A program made the position numbers and the translations under genes. The notes under the pieces were generated by a model. It saw nothing but the letters and a program-made list of their open reading frames with translations. It made no database searches and was not told the origin of the DNA. From the NCBI GenBank assembly GCA_025093985.1, contig JACAAK010000003.1, forward strand, positions 1,364,001 through 1,428,000: a DNA stretch of 64,000 bases. Reading direction: 5' to 3'. Below are positions 43,436 through 54,466 of the stretch, one piece after another. Numbering within the stretch: position 1 is the stretch's first letter; each line of letters begins with the position of its first letter. The DNA comes from Calvatia gigantea. Taxonomy: Eukaryota > Basidiomycota > Agaricomycetes > Agaricales > Lycoperdaceae.

Positions 43436-46392
43436 TGCATGGATGCTGAAGTGTTATCAGCAGATCGTGATGCCATCCTCGAGAGACGATGTTCACTCAC
43501 CTTTCTATAATGCTCTTTGACCCACTCGGCCTCATACTGGTGACACCAAAGCTGGCAGCCACAAGAGGGAACTTGACAGACCTCCTCAGACCATTTGTGA
43601 GCTGATTGACTTCTTGAATGCAAACTCTGGGGCTTTTGCATTCAAACCAGATGATGCTGGGATCAGCTGAGCTGGCTGTGTGCGGGGGGCTCCTGCGGGG
43701 TCGTTGGTCTTCTGGCCTGCTGGGTGGAGAAGTCGTAAGGTAACAGGGGTGGGGTCCCTGGGGGGTGCTTCCGGCCTTGGCAGGTGATGCTCCTTCCCTG
43801 GGCCTGGTTGGGGGCCTTATGGGGGGCAAAGGCATAAAATAATGGGGGTGGGGTCCCTGGGTGGCGGTGCAGGTTCGTCCTGCTCAGCTGCTTTCTTGGG
43901 CGCCGTCTAGGCGACGCTTTGAGTTGCTACCCTGCCTGCTGGGTTGCTCTGGATCAGGGCTGGGCTGATACCCTTTCATCTGGGAAGCTGGGGGTAAGGT
44001 GGCTCCAAGCGAGGGCTCCTTGCACTGGCTCTCCTGACTACACCTGTCCCCCTGAGGACATTCGGCCGCTGTTGCCACTGGGTCCACCTCTTGAGGGATG
44101 ATCAGAGCACCGTCACGCGGCAACGGTGCGTTACTGGGTGTACACCACAAGCCCTGGGCAACTGGGTCTTCTTCAGTGTGATGGGCATTTTGGGCAACTG
44201 GTGAATTTATCAAGTAGGGGGGGGTCTGGTCTGGTCTGGGTTAATGCTTGGGTTGGGTTGGGTTGCCTCTGAACAGTAGATTACTCTCAACTCATCAGAC
44301 TTTGTAGTTGGGGCTTTGTACTTAGCTACATGCAGACTGCGATTGGGCACCATATTATAAATTGGCGCAAGCCATGAATTTAAAAAAAAAAAAAAAAAAA
44401 AACCAAAGCTGGCAGGAGTGGGAGTCCACACGGTGGTCACCACCACAGTTCAGACACTTGAATTTGTGGGGACACAGTTGTCCCTCTAGGGTAGCCTTGT
44501 TGAGATCCTTAGGATGGCAACAACCAGCAACAGTGCAGTGGTTCTCAGCAGTGTGAGGCCCAGTGCAGATAGGGCATCAGTTCGAGCAGGACCGACAGAT
44601 AGCAGTGGGGTGGCCCCAGTACCAGCATCGCTGACACCAGGGGACCCTGGTATGGCCGGAAGCCTGCTGCATACAGCAGGAGTGGGTTCCAATTTGGACA
44701 GTGCGCCCTACCAGGCACTTCATCCGGGTGCCAGTCTTGGAATTGGCTAGGTCGAGCCAGGCTGTGCACGTGTCAGAGCTGGTGGAATTGCGCAAGATGC
44801 GTGGGGTATGGGACAGCATGGCGAAGTCCTCGCAGTGCGGAGACTTCAAGAGGTGGCCCAGGAGACGTTCGACGGTCATGGCCTTGCGGCCTAGCTCATC
44901 GATAAAAGGGATATCCACAATCCTAATATAGGATGTGGAGTCAGGGACATGGAGCTGGAGCTTAACGCCCTCAGCCACCGCCTTGTGAGCCCATTTGTCG
45001 ATAATGGCAACATCCTTCAGAGTGGAAGCATAGTTAGTGAGCAGGGACCACACGTTGGCCGTGCTCAAGCAAACAGACTCAATCCTACAGCAGACCTGAG
45101 CCTGGACAAGACCCCTGTTGATGACCTCAACGAAGTGATTAGTTTGAGGGTGGGGGAAGCCTTCCAGCACAGCCACTGCTGTCATGAGGAGTTATCGATG
45201 GTTGGGACTAGCTGTGACATTATTGGGGCACTTGGATTTACCTTGTGCTGAGGGTTCCACCTTGCGAGCCATGGCAACGACTCACTTGGGTTCAAGCTCT
45301 GGGAATGACTGCGCAACTCACACAGCCATGACCACAGGGATCTGGGCAGCCTTGCCCTTACCAGAGGAGGAGATGGTCTGTGTGTACAACGACAGTGCTA
45401 CCTTCTTCTTGGTGATGTTGAGAGGGCGCACTGGGCCAGGTTGGACCAGGGCACTCCTCCGTTGCTGCTGCAGGGCAATACACTTCACCTCTATGTTCTT
45501 TCAGATTGACTCGACTAGATCCCACTCGCGACGAGTGGGACGGATGGATTGAAACAGAGGGGGTGGCATGGGAGCTCTAACCGGCTTCAATCTACCCAAT
45601 CTAGGCGTGGAGCCTCCCATGTCAGCATCAGCGTCACCTGAGCCGGATGGCTGAGGTGGAGGAGTAGCTCTCCTGGCTGGCAGGGATTGAGCATAGTGAG
45701 AGGCAATGTTGGCCACAGCATGACCCCCAAGCCAAGTCAGATTGGATTGACCAGTTGGAGAGCAATCCAACCAGCCATTGTTGGACAGGGACTGAATGAA
45801 CACCAAGGTGGCACCCAGTACCACTGTGGTAGACTCCGCATTAAGCGGCATAGCATGCACAGACCTGAACCAAGAGGCCAAGTTGTGCAGGGATTTGGCT
45901 GTGCCCTCGACATCCACAGCAAGGTGCTCTCGGTCACCCGCCAGCACCACAATGGATGGAGCATACTCCATATCGCCTAACGACTCCACCGACATTTCCC
46001 TGCCAGTGGAGCTCCCAGGGAGATCAGTGACAGATCGCAGAAGCAGCAGCCCCAGGGGCCACCACCTCGTCCTCGTCATTGAAGAATGGGTCCGCAGTCT
46101 CCATCGGCATAGGAGAGGGGGAGGATGCACGAGAGGGAGCACGAGACTGAGGTCGGGCAGTTCCACTCAAGGAGGCTGTTGATGGTGGCTGTGCCATGAT
46201 CAGTATGGCAGCATATTATTGGTGCGTGCCTTCTCCAGAAGAAGCCTGGGTTGAGGCACAGGTTTGGTAGTGAGGCTGTGGCTGCTGAGAGCTCACACCC
46301 AAAATGCGCGAGATAGGGTCTGGGGACAATTGCGGCAGTACTGGATTGTCGGCCCACAGGTCGTTCAATGAGCTGGGTGGCCTGCGGCTCAT
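43432..46392 (-). pseudogene. LINE-p' ORF1, split by LINE-q'
   Basis: This is the mirror of the arm 1 ORF1: ATG at 46392, TGA at 43434-43432 overlapping the ORF2 ATG. It contains the nested LINE at 43559-44402 and the shared TGA at 45503-45501. A small deletion near 46035 shifts the frame relative to arm 1 (VTDR in place of VTITE on the other strand). Confidence 0.85.
43559..44402 (+). mobile_element. LINE-q': nested LINE inside LINE-p'
   Basis: This is the mirror of 32136-32978, with the same truncation point and the same flanking repeat CCAAAGCTGGCAG at 43546-43558 and 44403-44415. The A run ends at 44402. It was carried along within the composite, not inserted independently. Confidence 0.92.
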
Positions 46393-46771
46393 ACCAGCGA
46401 GTAGATCAGCAACTAGGGGAGTGCCCTAGCCAAACGTTGGGGTTGCGGTGTATACGATGCGACAGACTACAGTAACCACCCCTTTGATAGTGGTGGTTGC
46501 TGGAAAAGGAAGGTGCTTTCAGACCAGATAATACAGGCATTAGGTGAGCTGGCACATGTGGGAAGTCTGTGTGGGGCCTCTCTTCTTCTGACTTACTGGG
46601 CTGGGAAGTCTTAAGGTAACAGGGGTGGGGTCCCTGGGGGGTTCTTCTGGGTTTGTCCCAGTGGTTCTCCTTTCCTGGGGTAGGCCTGTAGTAGTTTGGC
46701 AGCAGAAGGAGTAATTGAACAGAAGTTGGGTCCCTGGGCAGTAGGGTGGGCTTGTCCTGCCTGCTGCTTTC

Positions 46772-46961
46772 TGTAAAGAGGTGTGCATGGGGGACATTGA
46801 GATGGTCCTAACAGCAGTGGAATAAAGTCTATTGATTGAGTATTGGAGGAGATAATCCACAATTACTGTGGACAACTGGTCATGTGACTCATCACCTGAC
46901 CAAAACTCCATCAGTGATAAGTCCAAATCTAGCTATAGGACTGATGAGACCACATCTAACA
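46772..46961 (-). repeat. solo LTR, copia-A family, internally deleted
   Basis: A 190-bp LTR (TGTAAAGAGG...CATCTAACA) is flanked by CTTTC at 46767-46771 and 46962-46966. It lacks ~103 bp that the 293-bp copies have between the first GTGGACAACTG and GTCATGTGACTC. Confidence 0.9.
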
Positions 46962-47042
46962 CTTTCCTGGCACTGAACATGTCAGGATTCTACCCTTGCT
47001 GCTGGGTTACTGGGGGTCTGCTCTGGGCAAATACCCTCTGGT

Positions 47043-47335
47043 TGTAGAAAGGTGTATGTAGGGGGTCAAGAGATGGTCCTAACAGTGGAGAAATGAGTTA
47101 TATTAATAGGGAGAAAGTCGAGATAATCCATAATTACTGTGGACAACTGTAAGAGACTCAATACTGAAGATACAATACTTTACTCACCTGTGAACAACTG
47201 TAAGAGACTAAAGGCTCTCAAAGTGTCCACAGGGAGCTACAAGTCCAACTGTCACATGTCACTCATCACTTGACCAAAACTCCATCAGTGATAAGTTCAT
47301 TTCTATCTATGGAACTGATGAGACCATATCTAACA
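47043..47335 (-). repeat. solo LTR, copia-A family
   Basis: A 293-bp LTR (TGTAGAAAGG...TATCTAACA) is flanked by CTGGT at 47038-47042 and 47336-47340, in the 3' UTR of LINE-v. Confidence 0.92.
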
Positions 47336-47757
47336 CTGGTCTGGGAAGCTGGAGGTTGGGCAGCTCCAAGCATGGGCCCCTTGCACCAGCTCCCCTTATT
47401 ACACCTGTCCCCTCTCGGGCACTCAGCTGCCAACACTGCTAGGCCTACTGTTTGTAGGATGTTCAGGATACCACTGCTTTGCAGCAGTGTGTCACTGGGT
47501 GTACACCACAAGACCTGGGCAACTGGGTCTTTTACAGTATGATGGGCATTTCAGGAAACCAGAGGATTTAGCAAGTAGGGGGTGGTCTGGTCTGGTCTGG
47601 GTTAACACTTGGGTTGGGTTAGGTTACTTCTGAACAGTAGATTACTTTTAACTCATTAGACTTTGTAGTAAGGGGTTTTGTACTTTGCTACACACAGACT
47701 GTGATTGGGCACCACATTATAAATTGGCAAGAGCCTTGATTTAAAAAAAAAAAAAAA

Positions 47758-47937
47758 TTTGGGTCATATAACTGTTAAAAGTGGGTAATTGGACTATTCG
47801 GAGTATTCGCCCTTCTTATTGATGATGTCATTTATGATGTCATTACTCCACTAATGTCATATATGAATCATGTATGATGTAACCTTATGTCATTTGTTTT
47901 ATACAGAACTTTGTAGTAAATGTTGATAGTGTATATA
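47758..47937. other. unassigned AT-rich spacer
   Basis: 180 bp lie between the LINE-v poly(A) and the Tc1-like element. The stretch is AT-rich and has several irregular ATGTCAT/GATGTCATTT repeats. It matches nothing else in the window and holds no ORF. The final TA (47936-47937) is the Tc1 target dinucleotide. Confidence 0.6.
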
Positions 47938-48274
47938 CAGTAAGGGACAAAACCGTTCCAATGTTTTGAACTTTTCAGAAGATCAGCTCATAACTCAAGG
48001 ACTACTGTGGCTGTGCACTTCCTAATTTAATTGTAGATAGTCCAGTATCTTATCTAATCATATGCAAAGTATGATTATGTAATCCTTTGTTTTGGGGGAG
48101 TTATTAATTAATTAATATTTTAAGTACATTGGAACAGTTTTGTCCCTCTCAAATTCTGAGCACATGACTTCGTTTATTGCAATCAAATAAATACAAATAA
48201 AATCATGTGACCATGTAGGGTGATGTATAAATGGATGTGCTTATTCTCAGGTGCAAATTAACTCCCCCACTATA

Positions 48275-49879
48275 CAGTAAGGGACAAAACCGTTCCAATG
48301 TTTTGAACTTCTCAGAAGATCAGCTCATATCTCAAGGACTACTGTGGCTGTGCACTTCCTAATTTAATTGTAGATAGTCCAGTATCTTATCTAATCATAT
48401 GCAAAGTATGATTATGTAATCCTTTGTTTTAGGGGAGTTATTAATTAATTAATATTTTAAGTGCATTGGAACAGTTTTGTCCCTCTTGAAATTTATATAC
48501 AAAATGGGTATTCTAGTACCTGGTATAAGCTCCCTTGGCCTGTAAAACTGCCTGGACCCTCCTAGGCATACTCTCTATCAGATTCTGACACACTTCTGGT
48601 TCTATGTCATCCCACTCCTTTTGTATCCTCTCCCATAGGGTATTCATGCTATCAGGAGGAGTATCATACTCTCCCAGCTTATTCTTGAGGTGAGTCCAGA
48701 GATGTTCAATGGGATTAAGGTCTGGAGACTGTGGGGGCCATACCATAACCTCCAATTCAGACTCATCTAGCCAGTTTGTAGCCTTTTTGCTCTTGTGTTT
48801 GGGGTCATTGTCCTGTTGGAAGACCATATCCTCCTCATTCTTCCCATACCACCTGATGCTCCTCTTTAGTTCATCCCCCAAAATTTGAACATAAAGGTCA
48901 GCATCCATCTTCCCTTCAATTTTAGTGGCAAACCCCACTCCATCCCACAGCATACAACCCCAGATCATCACATTTCCTCCACCAAACTTGACTGTTCCCT
49001 CAACCAATCTATCATTCAGCCCCTCTCCTGCCTTTTTCCATACCCAAACCCTTCCATCTGATCCAAACCGATTGATTTTGGACTTATCTGTCCAAATAAC
49101 CCTCTTCCAGTCCTCCAGGGTCCAGTTAACATGTGCTTCTGCCCACTCCAACCTTTTCCTCCTATGGACAGCAGTAAGTTTAGGTCGTTTCCGCTTGACT
49201 ACAGCCTTCATTCCAGCTCCTCTGAGTGCCCTGCGCACTGTTTTGGTGGATACAGGCTGGGCAATAACATTTTGAAGTGATTTGGTGACTTGGGAGGCAT
49301 TGTCAGCCTTGCGAGAGGTGATGAGGCGAACAGAATAGTGGATATCAGAGGGAGAAAGTTTAGATGGGCGGCCACCAACAGATTTGGAAAGTGTTGATCT
49401 ATGTTTGGAGCGAATCCTAGAAATAGTACTGACTCCCAGACCAGTAATAGAAGCAATATGATGAGCAGATTTCCCTTGGTCCAGGTAAGAGAGGACTCTA
49501 TTGGTCTGAGTAGAGGAAAGAGAGCGCATATAGTTGTAAAGGTATAGTGGGGGAGTTAATTTGCACCTGAGAATAAGCACATCCATTTATACATCACCCT
49601 ACATGGTCACATGATTTTATTTGTATTTATTTGATTGCAATAAACGAAGTCATGTGCTCAGAATTTGAGAGGGACAAAACTGTTCCAATGTACTTAAAAT
49701 ATTAATTAATTAATAACTCCCCCAAAACAAAGGATTACATAATCATACTTTGCATATGATTAGATAAGATACTGGACTATCTACAATTAAATTAGGAAGT
49801 GCACAGCCACAGTAGTCCTTGAGTTATGAGCTGATCTTCTGAAAAGTTCAAAACATTGGAACGGTTTTGTCCCTTACTG
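48275..49879 (-). mobile_element. Tc1-like transposon, inner copy
   Basis: A complete 1605-bp element with 212-bp TIRs (48275-48486 and 49668-49879) is flanked by TA at 48273-48274 and 49880-49881. It lies in reverse orientation inside codon 15 of the outer transposase gene. I see only about two base differences from the outer copy, so the insertion is recent. Confidence 0.96.
48513..49586 (-). CDS. Tc1/mariner-type transposase (inner copy), intact
   Basis: A 357-residue ORF begins at ATG 49586 (MDVLILRCKLTPPLYLY), a normal length for Tc1 transposases. The N-terminus has a helix-turn-helix (VLSYLDQGKSAHHIASITGL, then VSTISRIRSKH) followed by a GGRPSKLS AT-hook-like motif. A second helical DNA-binding part follows (TKTVRRALRGAGM). 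The catalytic core is DD34E: Asp in VIWTDKSK, Asp in VFQQDNDPKHK, and 34 residues later Glu in NPIEHLW. It cuts and pastes DNA at TA sites. No stop or frameshift is seen and both TIRs are present, so it may be active. The outer copy has Glu instead of Lys after the first catalytic Asp (TDES). Confidence 0.95.
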   Translation of the reverse strand: MDVLILRCKLTPPLYLYNYMRSLSSTQTNRVLSYLDQGKSAHHIASITGLGVSTISRIRSKHRSTLSKSVGGRPSKLSPSDIHYSVRLITSRKADNASQVTKSLQNVIAQPVSTKTVRRALRGAGMKAVVKRKRPKLTAVHRRKRLEWAEAHVNWTLEDWKRVIWTDKSKINRFGSDGRVWVWKKAGEGLNDRLVEGTVKFGGGNVMIWGCMLWDGVGFATKIEGKMDADLYVQILGDELKRSIRWYGKNEEDMVFQQDNDPKHKSKKATNWLDESELEVMVWPPQSPDLNPIEHLWTHLKNKLGEYDTPPDSMNTLWERIQKEWDDIEPEVCQNLIESMPRRVQAVLQAKGAYTRY

Positions 49880-49894
49880 TACCTTTACAACTAT

Positions 49895-50911
49895 ATGCGC
49901 TCTCTTTCCTCTACTCAGACCAATAGAGTCCTCTCTTACCTGGACCAAGGGAAATCTGCTCATCATATTGCTTCTATTACTGGTCTGGGAGTCAGTACTA
50001 TTTCTAGGATTCGCTCCAAACATAGATCAACACTTTCCAAATCTGTTGGTGGCCGCCCATCTAAACTTTCTCCCTCTGATATCCACTATTCTGTTCGCCT
50101 CATCACCTCTCGCAAGGCTGACAATGCCTCCCAAGTCACCAAATCACTTCAAAATGTTATTGCCCAGCCTGTATCCACCAAAACAGTGCGCAGGGCACTC
50201 AGAGGAGCTGGAATGAAGGCTGTAGTCAAGCAGAAACGACCTAAACTTACTGCTGTCCATAGGAGGAAAAGGTTGGAGTGGGCAGAAGCACATGTTAACT
50301 GGACCCTGGAGGACTGGAAGAGGGTTATTTGGACAGATGAGTCCAAAATCAATCGGTTTGGATCAGATGGAAGGGTTTGGGTATGGAAAAAGGCAGGAGA
50401 GGGGCTGAATGATAGATTGGTTGAGGGAACAGTCAAGTTTGGTGGAGGAAATGTGATGATCTGGGGTTGTATGCTGTGGGATGGAGTGGGGTTTGCCACT
50501 AAAATTGAAGGGAAGATGGATGCTGACCTTTATGTTCAAATTTTGGGGGATGAACTAAAGAGGAGCATCAGGTGGTATGGGAAGAATGAGGAGGATATGG
50601 TCTTCCAACAGGACAATGACCCCAAACACAAGAGCAAAAAGGCTACAAACTGGCTAGATGAGTCTGAATTGGAGGTTATGGTATGGCCCCCACAGTCTCC
50701 AGACCTTAATCCCATTGAACATCTCTGGACTCACCTCAAGAATAAGCTGGGAGAGTATGATACTCCTCCTGATAGCATGAATACCCTATGGGAGAGAATA
50801 CAAAAGGAGTGGGATGACATAGAACCAGAAGTGTGTCAGAATCTGATAGAGAGTATGCCTAGGAGGGTCCAGGCAGTTTTACAGGCCAAGGGAGCTTATA
50901 CCAGGTACTAG
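49895..50911 (+). pseudogene. Tc1-like transposase (outer copy), 5' end displaced
   Basis: The outer gene's first 14 codons (48231-48272) and part of codon 15 are separated from the rest by the inner element. The remaining frame, from 49882, is fully open. Its first ATG (49895, MRSLSSTQTNRVL) would give a 338-residue protein that keeps the HTH region and the whole DD34E core (WTDESK, QQDNDPKHK, NPIEHLW). Loss of ~19 N-terminal residues may or may not matter. Any transcript would start in the inner element's TIR. Confidence 0.85.
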
Positions 50912-51151
50912 AATACCCATTTTGTATATAAATTTCAAGAGGGACAAAACTGTTCCAATGCACTTAAAATATTAATTAATTAATAACTCCCCTAAAACAA
51001 AGGATTACATAATCATACTTTGCATATGATTAGATAAGATACTGGACTATCTACAATTAAATTAGGAAGTGCACAGCCACAGTAGTCCTTGAGATATGAG
51101 CTGATCTTCTGAGAAGTTCAAAACATTGGAACGGTTTTGTCCCTTACTGTA

Positions 51152-51283
51152 GTTAGCTACTTGACAAGGAGATTCCTTGTCAAGTTATACCTCTTATACA
51201 ACAGCCTTTGGTTTTTCCAATACCTGCTCTAAGCCTTCAAGTGCTACTCAGGCAGCTGTCCTTACGCTCCCATGTATTCTAAC
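51152..51283. other. unassigned spacer
   Basis: 132 bp between the Tc1-like element and an LTR-C fragment hold no ORF. A short inverted repeat, CTTGACAAGGAGATTCCTTGTCAAG, occurs at about 51171-51195. Its origin is unknown. Confidence 0.5.
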
Positions 51284-51511
51284 AATGACTACAGTCACAT
51301 GACAGTTGGACTTGTAGCTGCCTATGGATGTTTTGGAGGCCTTTAGTCTCTTACAGTATTCCATAGGTGAGTAGAATAGTGTATTTTGTTATTTTAGTCT
51401 CTTACAGTGTTCTACAGTAATTGTAATATTACTCCTTCAGTTCTCATCCAATAGACTTTGTTTAACTACTATTACATTCCTCTTTCAATCCCCTACACAC
51501 ACCTTTTCACA
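51284..51511 (+). repeat. LTR-C fragment (copia-like LTR, 5' truncated)
   Basis: This is the plus-orientation relative of 26275-26473 (GTTGGACTTGTAGCTGCC, TTTAGTCTCTTACAGT twice), ending CCTTTTCACA. It lies 16 nt upstream of the gypsy-3 gag ATG. I see no primer site next to it, so it is probably an unrelated insertion and not the gypsy-3 LTR. Confidence 0.6.
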
Positions 51512-51527
51512 CAAACTACCTCTCAAA

Positions 51528-54451
51528 TGAACTCAAATCAGCCAAATGCTATGCCTACCCCTGCTATGCCAAATCCCATGGCTATGGGAGCCCCAGTATG
51601 GGATGGTTGAGAAGCTACACTCTGAGACTTCCTATGGTGTCTAAAATGCCTATTCAATGTCTCTAGTATCACAGACATTGAATGCTGTCCTAGAGGATAT
51701 ATGTGGTGCTGAAGCAATGGCTCTCTGGGAACCCTCAGAGGCACATTGAATTTCTCGTTGTCCCTTCTTCTGAGAAGTGGGAGTTTCACCATGCTATTCA
51801 CTGGTATGTTACTTCATTCCCTCAGGTTGCTTACAGCCTGAGGCCTTTTACCTCTATTGCCTGCCTCTGTAAGGAGGCAGTCAATAACGCTCTAGAGGAA
51901 TGGTGCCAGCTGTACTCTACCCCCTCTTATAAGGGGTGCAGTAACATGGATTTGTCCTCTGGGGCAGATCCGCACTCTCCAAGTAAGCTGACCTACCTTC
52001 ATGGTAGGCCCTGGCTGCCCCACATGAGCAGCTCTAACTTGCTTTGTGCAAGGGCTATGCATGCTGTTACAGGTCATGCTCCAATAGGATTGTACAGAGT
52101 GCAGTTCTTTCCAAATAAAAGTATTAGCTGTCAGTGTAGCGCTGCTCTCGAGGGGTGCTATCACATCTTTGTCCAGTGTCCTCTCCACAGAAGGGGCCTG
52201 GACAGACCTCCTCAGTCCATTCATGAGCTGATTGACTTCCTGGAAGCAAATCCTGGGGCATTTGCTTTCAGACCAGATAATGCGGGCATTGGATGAGCTG
52301 GTGTGCACAGGGGGCTCATGCTGAGTCTCCCTTCTTCTGGCCTACTGGCCTGGGAAGTCATAAGGAAACAGGGGTGGGGTTTCTGGGGGGTTTTTTTGGG
52401 TTCGTCCTGGTAGTTCTCCTTTCCTGGGGCTTGCCTGTGGTGGTCTGGAGGCGGAAGGATTAAAATAACAGGAGTGGGGTCCCTAGGTGGCATGGCAGGT
52501 TTGTCCTGCTTGCTACTTTCCTAGTACAGAACTTCGGTGATGCATCAGGTTTCTACTCTTGCTTCTGGGTTGCTGTAGGTCTGCTCTGGGCAGATACCCC
52601 CTAGGCTGGGAAGTTGGGGGTCAAGGGGCTCCAAGTGTGGGCCTTCTGCACCAGCTCCCCTTAATACACTTGTCCCCTCTTGAGTGCTCGGCTGCCATTG
52701 CCACTGGGCTCACTGCTTGTGAAATAGTCAGGACACTGCTGCTGTGCTCTGCCTGGCTGTAGTGTGTCACTGGGTGTACACTATAAGACCTGGGCAACTG
52801 GGTCTTCTACAGTGTAATGGGCATTTCAGGGAACTGGGGGATTTAGTAAGTAAGGGGTGGTCTGGTCTGGTCTGGGTTAACACTTGGGTTGGGTTGGGTT
52901 GCCTCTGAACAGTAGATTAGCTCTTAACTCATTGGACTTTGTAGTTGGGGGATTTGTACTCTGCTACATGCAGACTGTGATTGGGCACCATGTTATAAAT
53001 TGGTGCAAGCCATAATTTAAAAAAAAAAAAAAAAATCACAGACATTGAAAATAAAGTAAAATGGGCTGTTAGCTATGTAGAGCCTAGCATACAAGATGAA
53101 TGGTTGAGTTTCCCAGAATATATAACTCCAGACTGGAATGATTTTAAAAATCATTTAAAGCAGGAGTATCCAGAGCTCATAATAGAAGAACAAGGTTCAG
53201 TTGCTAGATTACGAGCATTAGGATGAGAATACAAACACATTAGTATGTTTGACAAAGAACACCTCTTAACTTTTAAGAGGAAGTTCTCTTTACAAGCAGA
53301 AAAATGTCTAACAAATCTGCCACTCATAACAAACTGTGAACTAGGTGGAAATGTTTGTTGGAAGTCTAGATAAACACTTACAAGAGAACTTGAATACTAG
53401 ATTAAGTATCAACAGTCGTGCTCACCCAGGAGGCATGGCCTGAGGCAAAGATCCATACAATTGGACTGAAGTCGTTGCTAAGGCAGTGGAGCTGGTCAGT
53501 GGAAAGACTATAGCTAAAGTGCTGAAATATGATAACAATCTGGAGACTATGTTTCAAGCTATACCACTGCAAGTAAAACATGAGCCCACTGAGCAACAGT
53601 TGGACTTACATGAAAAAATCACTAATCTAAAAGATACTCTAGCTGTTAATCAGAAAAATATGCAGAGCTTTATGGACTCCATGAAAGCTATAATATAGAC
53701 AAAATTTATGCGTCCTACAAATCCTGTTAACTATAGTCAGGGACAGCCAAGGCAGAATAATGAGGCTACAGCCGGAACAGGCAGAGGATGTTACTACTGT
53801 TTCGATCCAAGGCATTGCTGGCTCACATGTCCAGAAAAAGACCAGGGACATGAAAGCTGGAAAAATTAAAGTCAATGGAAATCAACTTAAATTTGCAGAC
53901 AGCTCACCCATACCTAGAATCAAAGGATGTCTATTAAGGCTATCATAGCAAAGTACTTACCAAACATGCTATTGGTATGCCTAGGCATGCAACCTGAATT
54001 GCCTCAAGAAGAGGAAGTGTCTGATCTAGGTCCCTACCAATCTTATAGTTGTGTACCTGAGATTTCCATCTACACAAACCAACTCAAAGATACTAGAGAT
54101 AGTATAATTGAAGAGAGTAGGCAAGTGTTAGATAGACATGGCTTAGAACTAGAAAATCTAAAAGACTGTCTTAATACAATTGAAACATTGCTATCTGGCA
54201 CTAAGCCTGTGAAATCATGCAAAGCTAAAGATTCTGAACTAGCATCTGATGAAGAAGATAATTCTGACAACCTGGCCAGCCAGCTTGCAAAGATTTTGGC
54301 TTTGGCTCAAAAGAAGGACAGTGCTAAAAAGAATCAGTCAGGTTTTTAAGCCATTCAATGAAGAAACCATCTCCTGGATGGAAGATCCCTACCAGGAAGC
54401 AGATGGAATCAGAGAGTGATAAGGAAGATGATCCTAATCTAAGTGCCAAAA
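51528..54451 (+). pseudogene. gag: gypsy-3 Gag, decayed, split by LINE-w
   Basis: The ATG at 51528 starts MNSNQPNAMPTPAMPN. After removal of LINE-w (51683-53035) the frame reads on through VKWAVSYVEPSIQDEWLSFP and WNDFKNHLKQEYPE, a retrotransposon Gag domain. TGA stops (near 51609, 51624 and 53223) sit where Arg is expected, again CGA-to-TGA. Later parts have frame changes. A CCHC knuckle, CYYCFDPRHCWLTC (about 53785-53830), is present. A coiled-coil-like stretch (SRQVLDRHGLELENLKDCL) and an acidic region follow. The sequence is AT-rich compared with the LINEs. It resembles agaricomycete Gag-Pol proteins that have a long linker between Gag and protease. Confidence 0.8.
51683..53035 (+). mobile_element. 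LINE-w: 5'-truncated LINE in gypsy-3 gag
   Basis: The duplication TCACAGACATTGAA at 51669-51682 and 53036-53049 flanks this copy. It has an open ORF2 C-terminus (~195 codons from VLKQWLSGNPQ to DNAGIG, TGA 52294-52296), 3' UTR and poly(A) 53019-53035. It belongs to a slightly divergent subfamily, with EANPG for NANPG and a shorter, different 3' UTR start shared with LINE-v. Confidence 0.93.
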
Positions 54452-54466
54452 TGTTGAAGGGAGCGT

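Larger units (their letters stand above)
39763..46514 (-). mobile_element. LINE-p': full-length composite LINE, inverted repeat arm 2
   Basis: This is the mirror copy of 30025-36771; coordinates sum to ~76535-76538 along the whole length. It has the same 5' end, the same nested LINE with the same 13-bp duplication, the same RNase H deletion and a poly(A) tail (T run 39763-39779). A 14-bp exact duplication (17 with one mismatch, GCYTTCAGACCAGATAA) flanks it. That shows it arrived by full-length retrotransposition into LINE-v. Confidence 0.93.
39559..47757 (+). mobile_element. LINE-v: truncated LINE, split by LINE-p' and two solo LTRs
   Basis: The first piece, 39559-39762, encodes the last ORF2 codons (LYRVWFFPNKGIGCLCGTAL to FRPDN). 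The second, 46532-47757, completes the end (TGIR, TGA), the 3' UTR and poly(A) 47743-47757. The 6.75-kb LINE-p' lies between, flanked by TTCAGACCAGATAA at 39749-39762 and 46518-46531. In the 3' UTR two solo copia-A LTRs inserted at 46772 and 47043. Confidence 0.9.
47938..51149 (+). mobile_element. Tc1-like transposon, outer copy, split by the inner copy
   Basis: Terminal inverted repeats of 212 bp (47938-48149 and 50938-51149) start CAGTAAGGG and are flanked by TA at 47936-47937 and 51150-51151. Removing the inner element and one TA leaves exactly 1605 bp. Each TIR contains AGGGACAAAACNGTTCCAATG at its outer end and, inverted, at its inner end, presumably the transposase sites. The gene start (ATG 48231) is separated from the rest by the inner copy. 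Confidence 0.95.

Noticed and set aside
49856..49894. 351-residue version of the outer transposase starting in the TIR
   Set aside because: That start is TTG; no in-frame ATG occurs before 49895.
51284..51511. LTR-C as the 5' LTR of gypsy-3
   Set aside because: It resembles copia LTRs and has no primer site beside it; gypsy-3 Pol is of gypsy type.
54452..54466. Start of a new LTR shared with the 1.3-kb block
   Set aside because: TGTTGAAGGGAG is the copia-B LTR end; the block begins after the AGCGT duplication.
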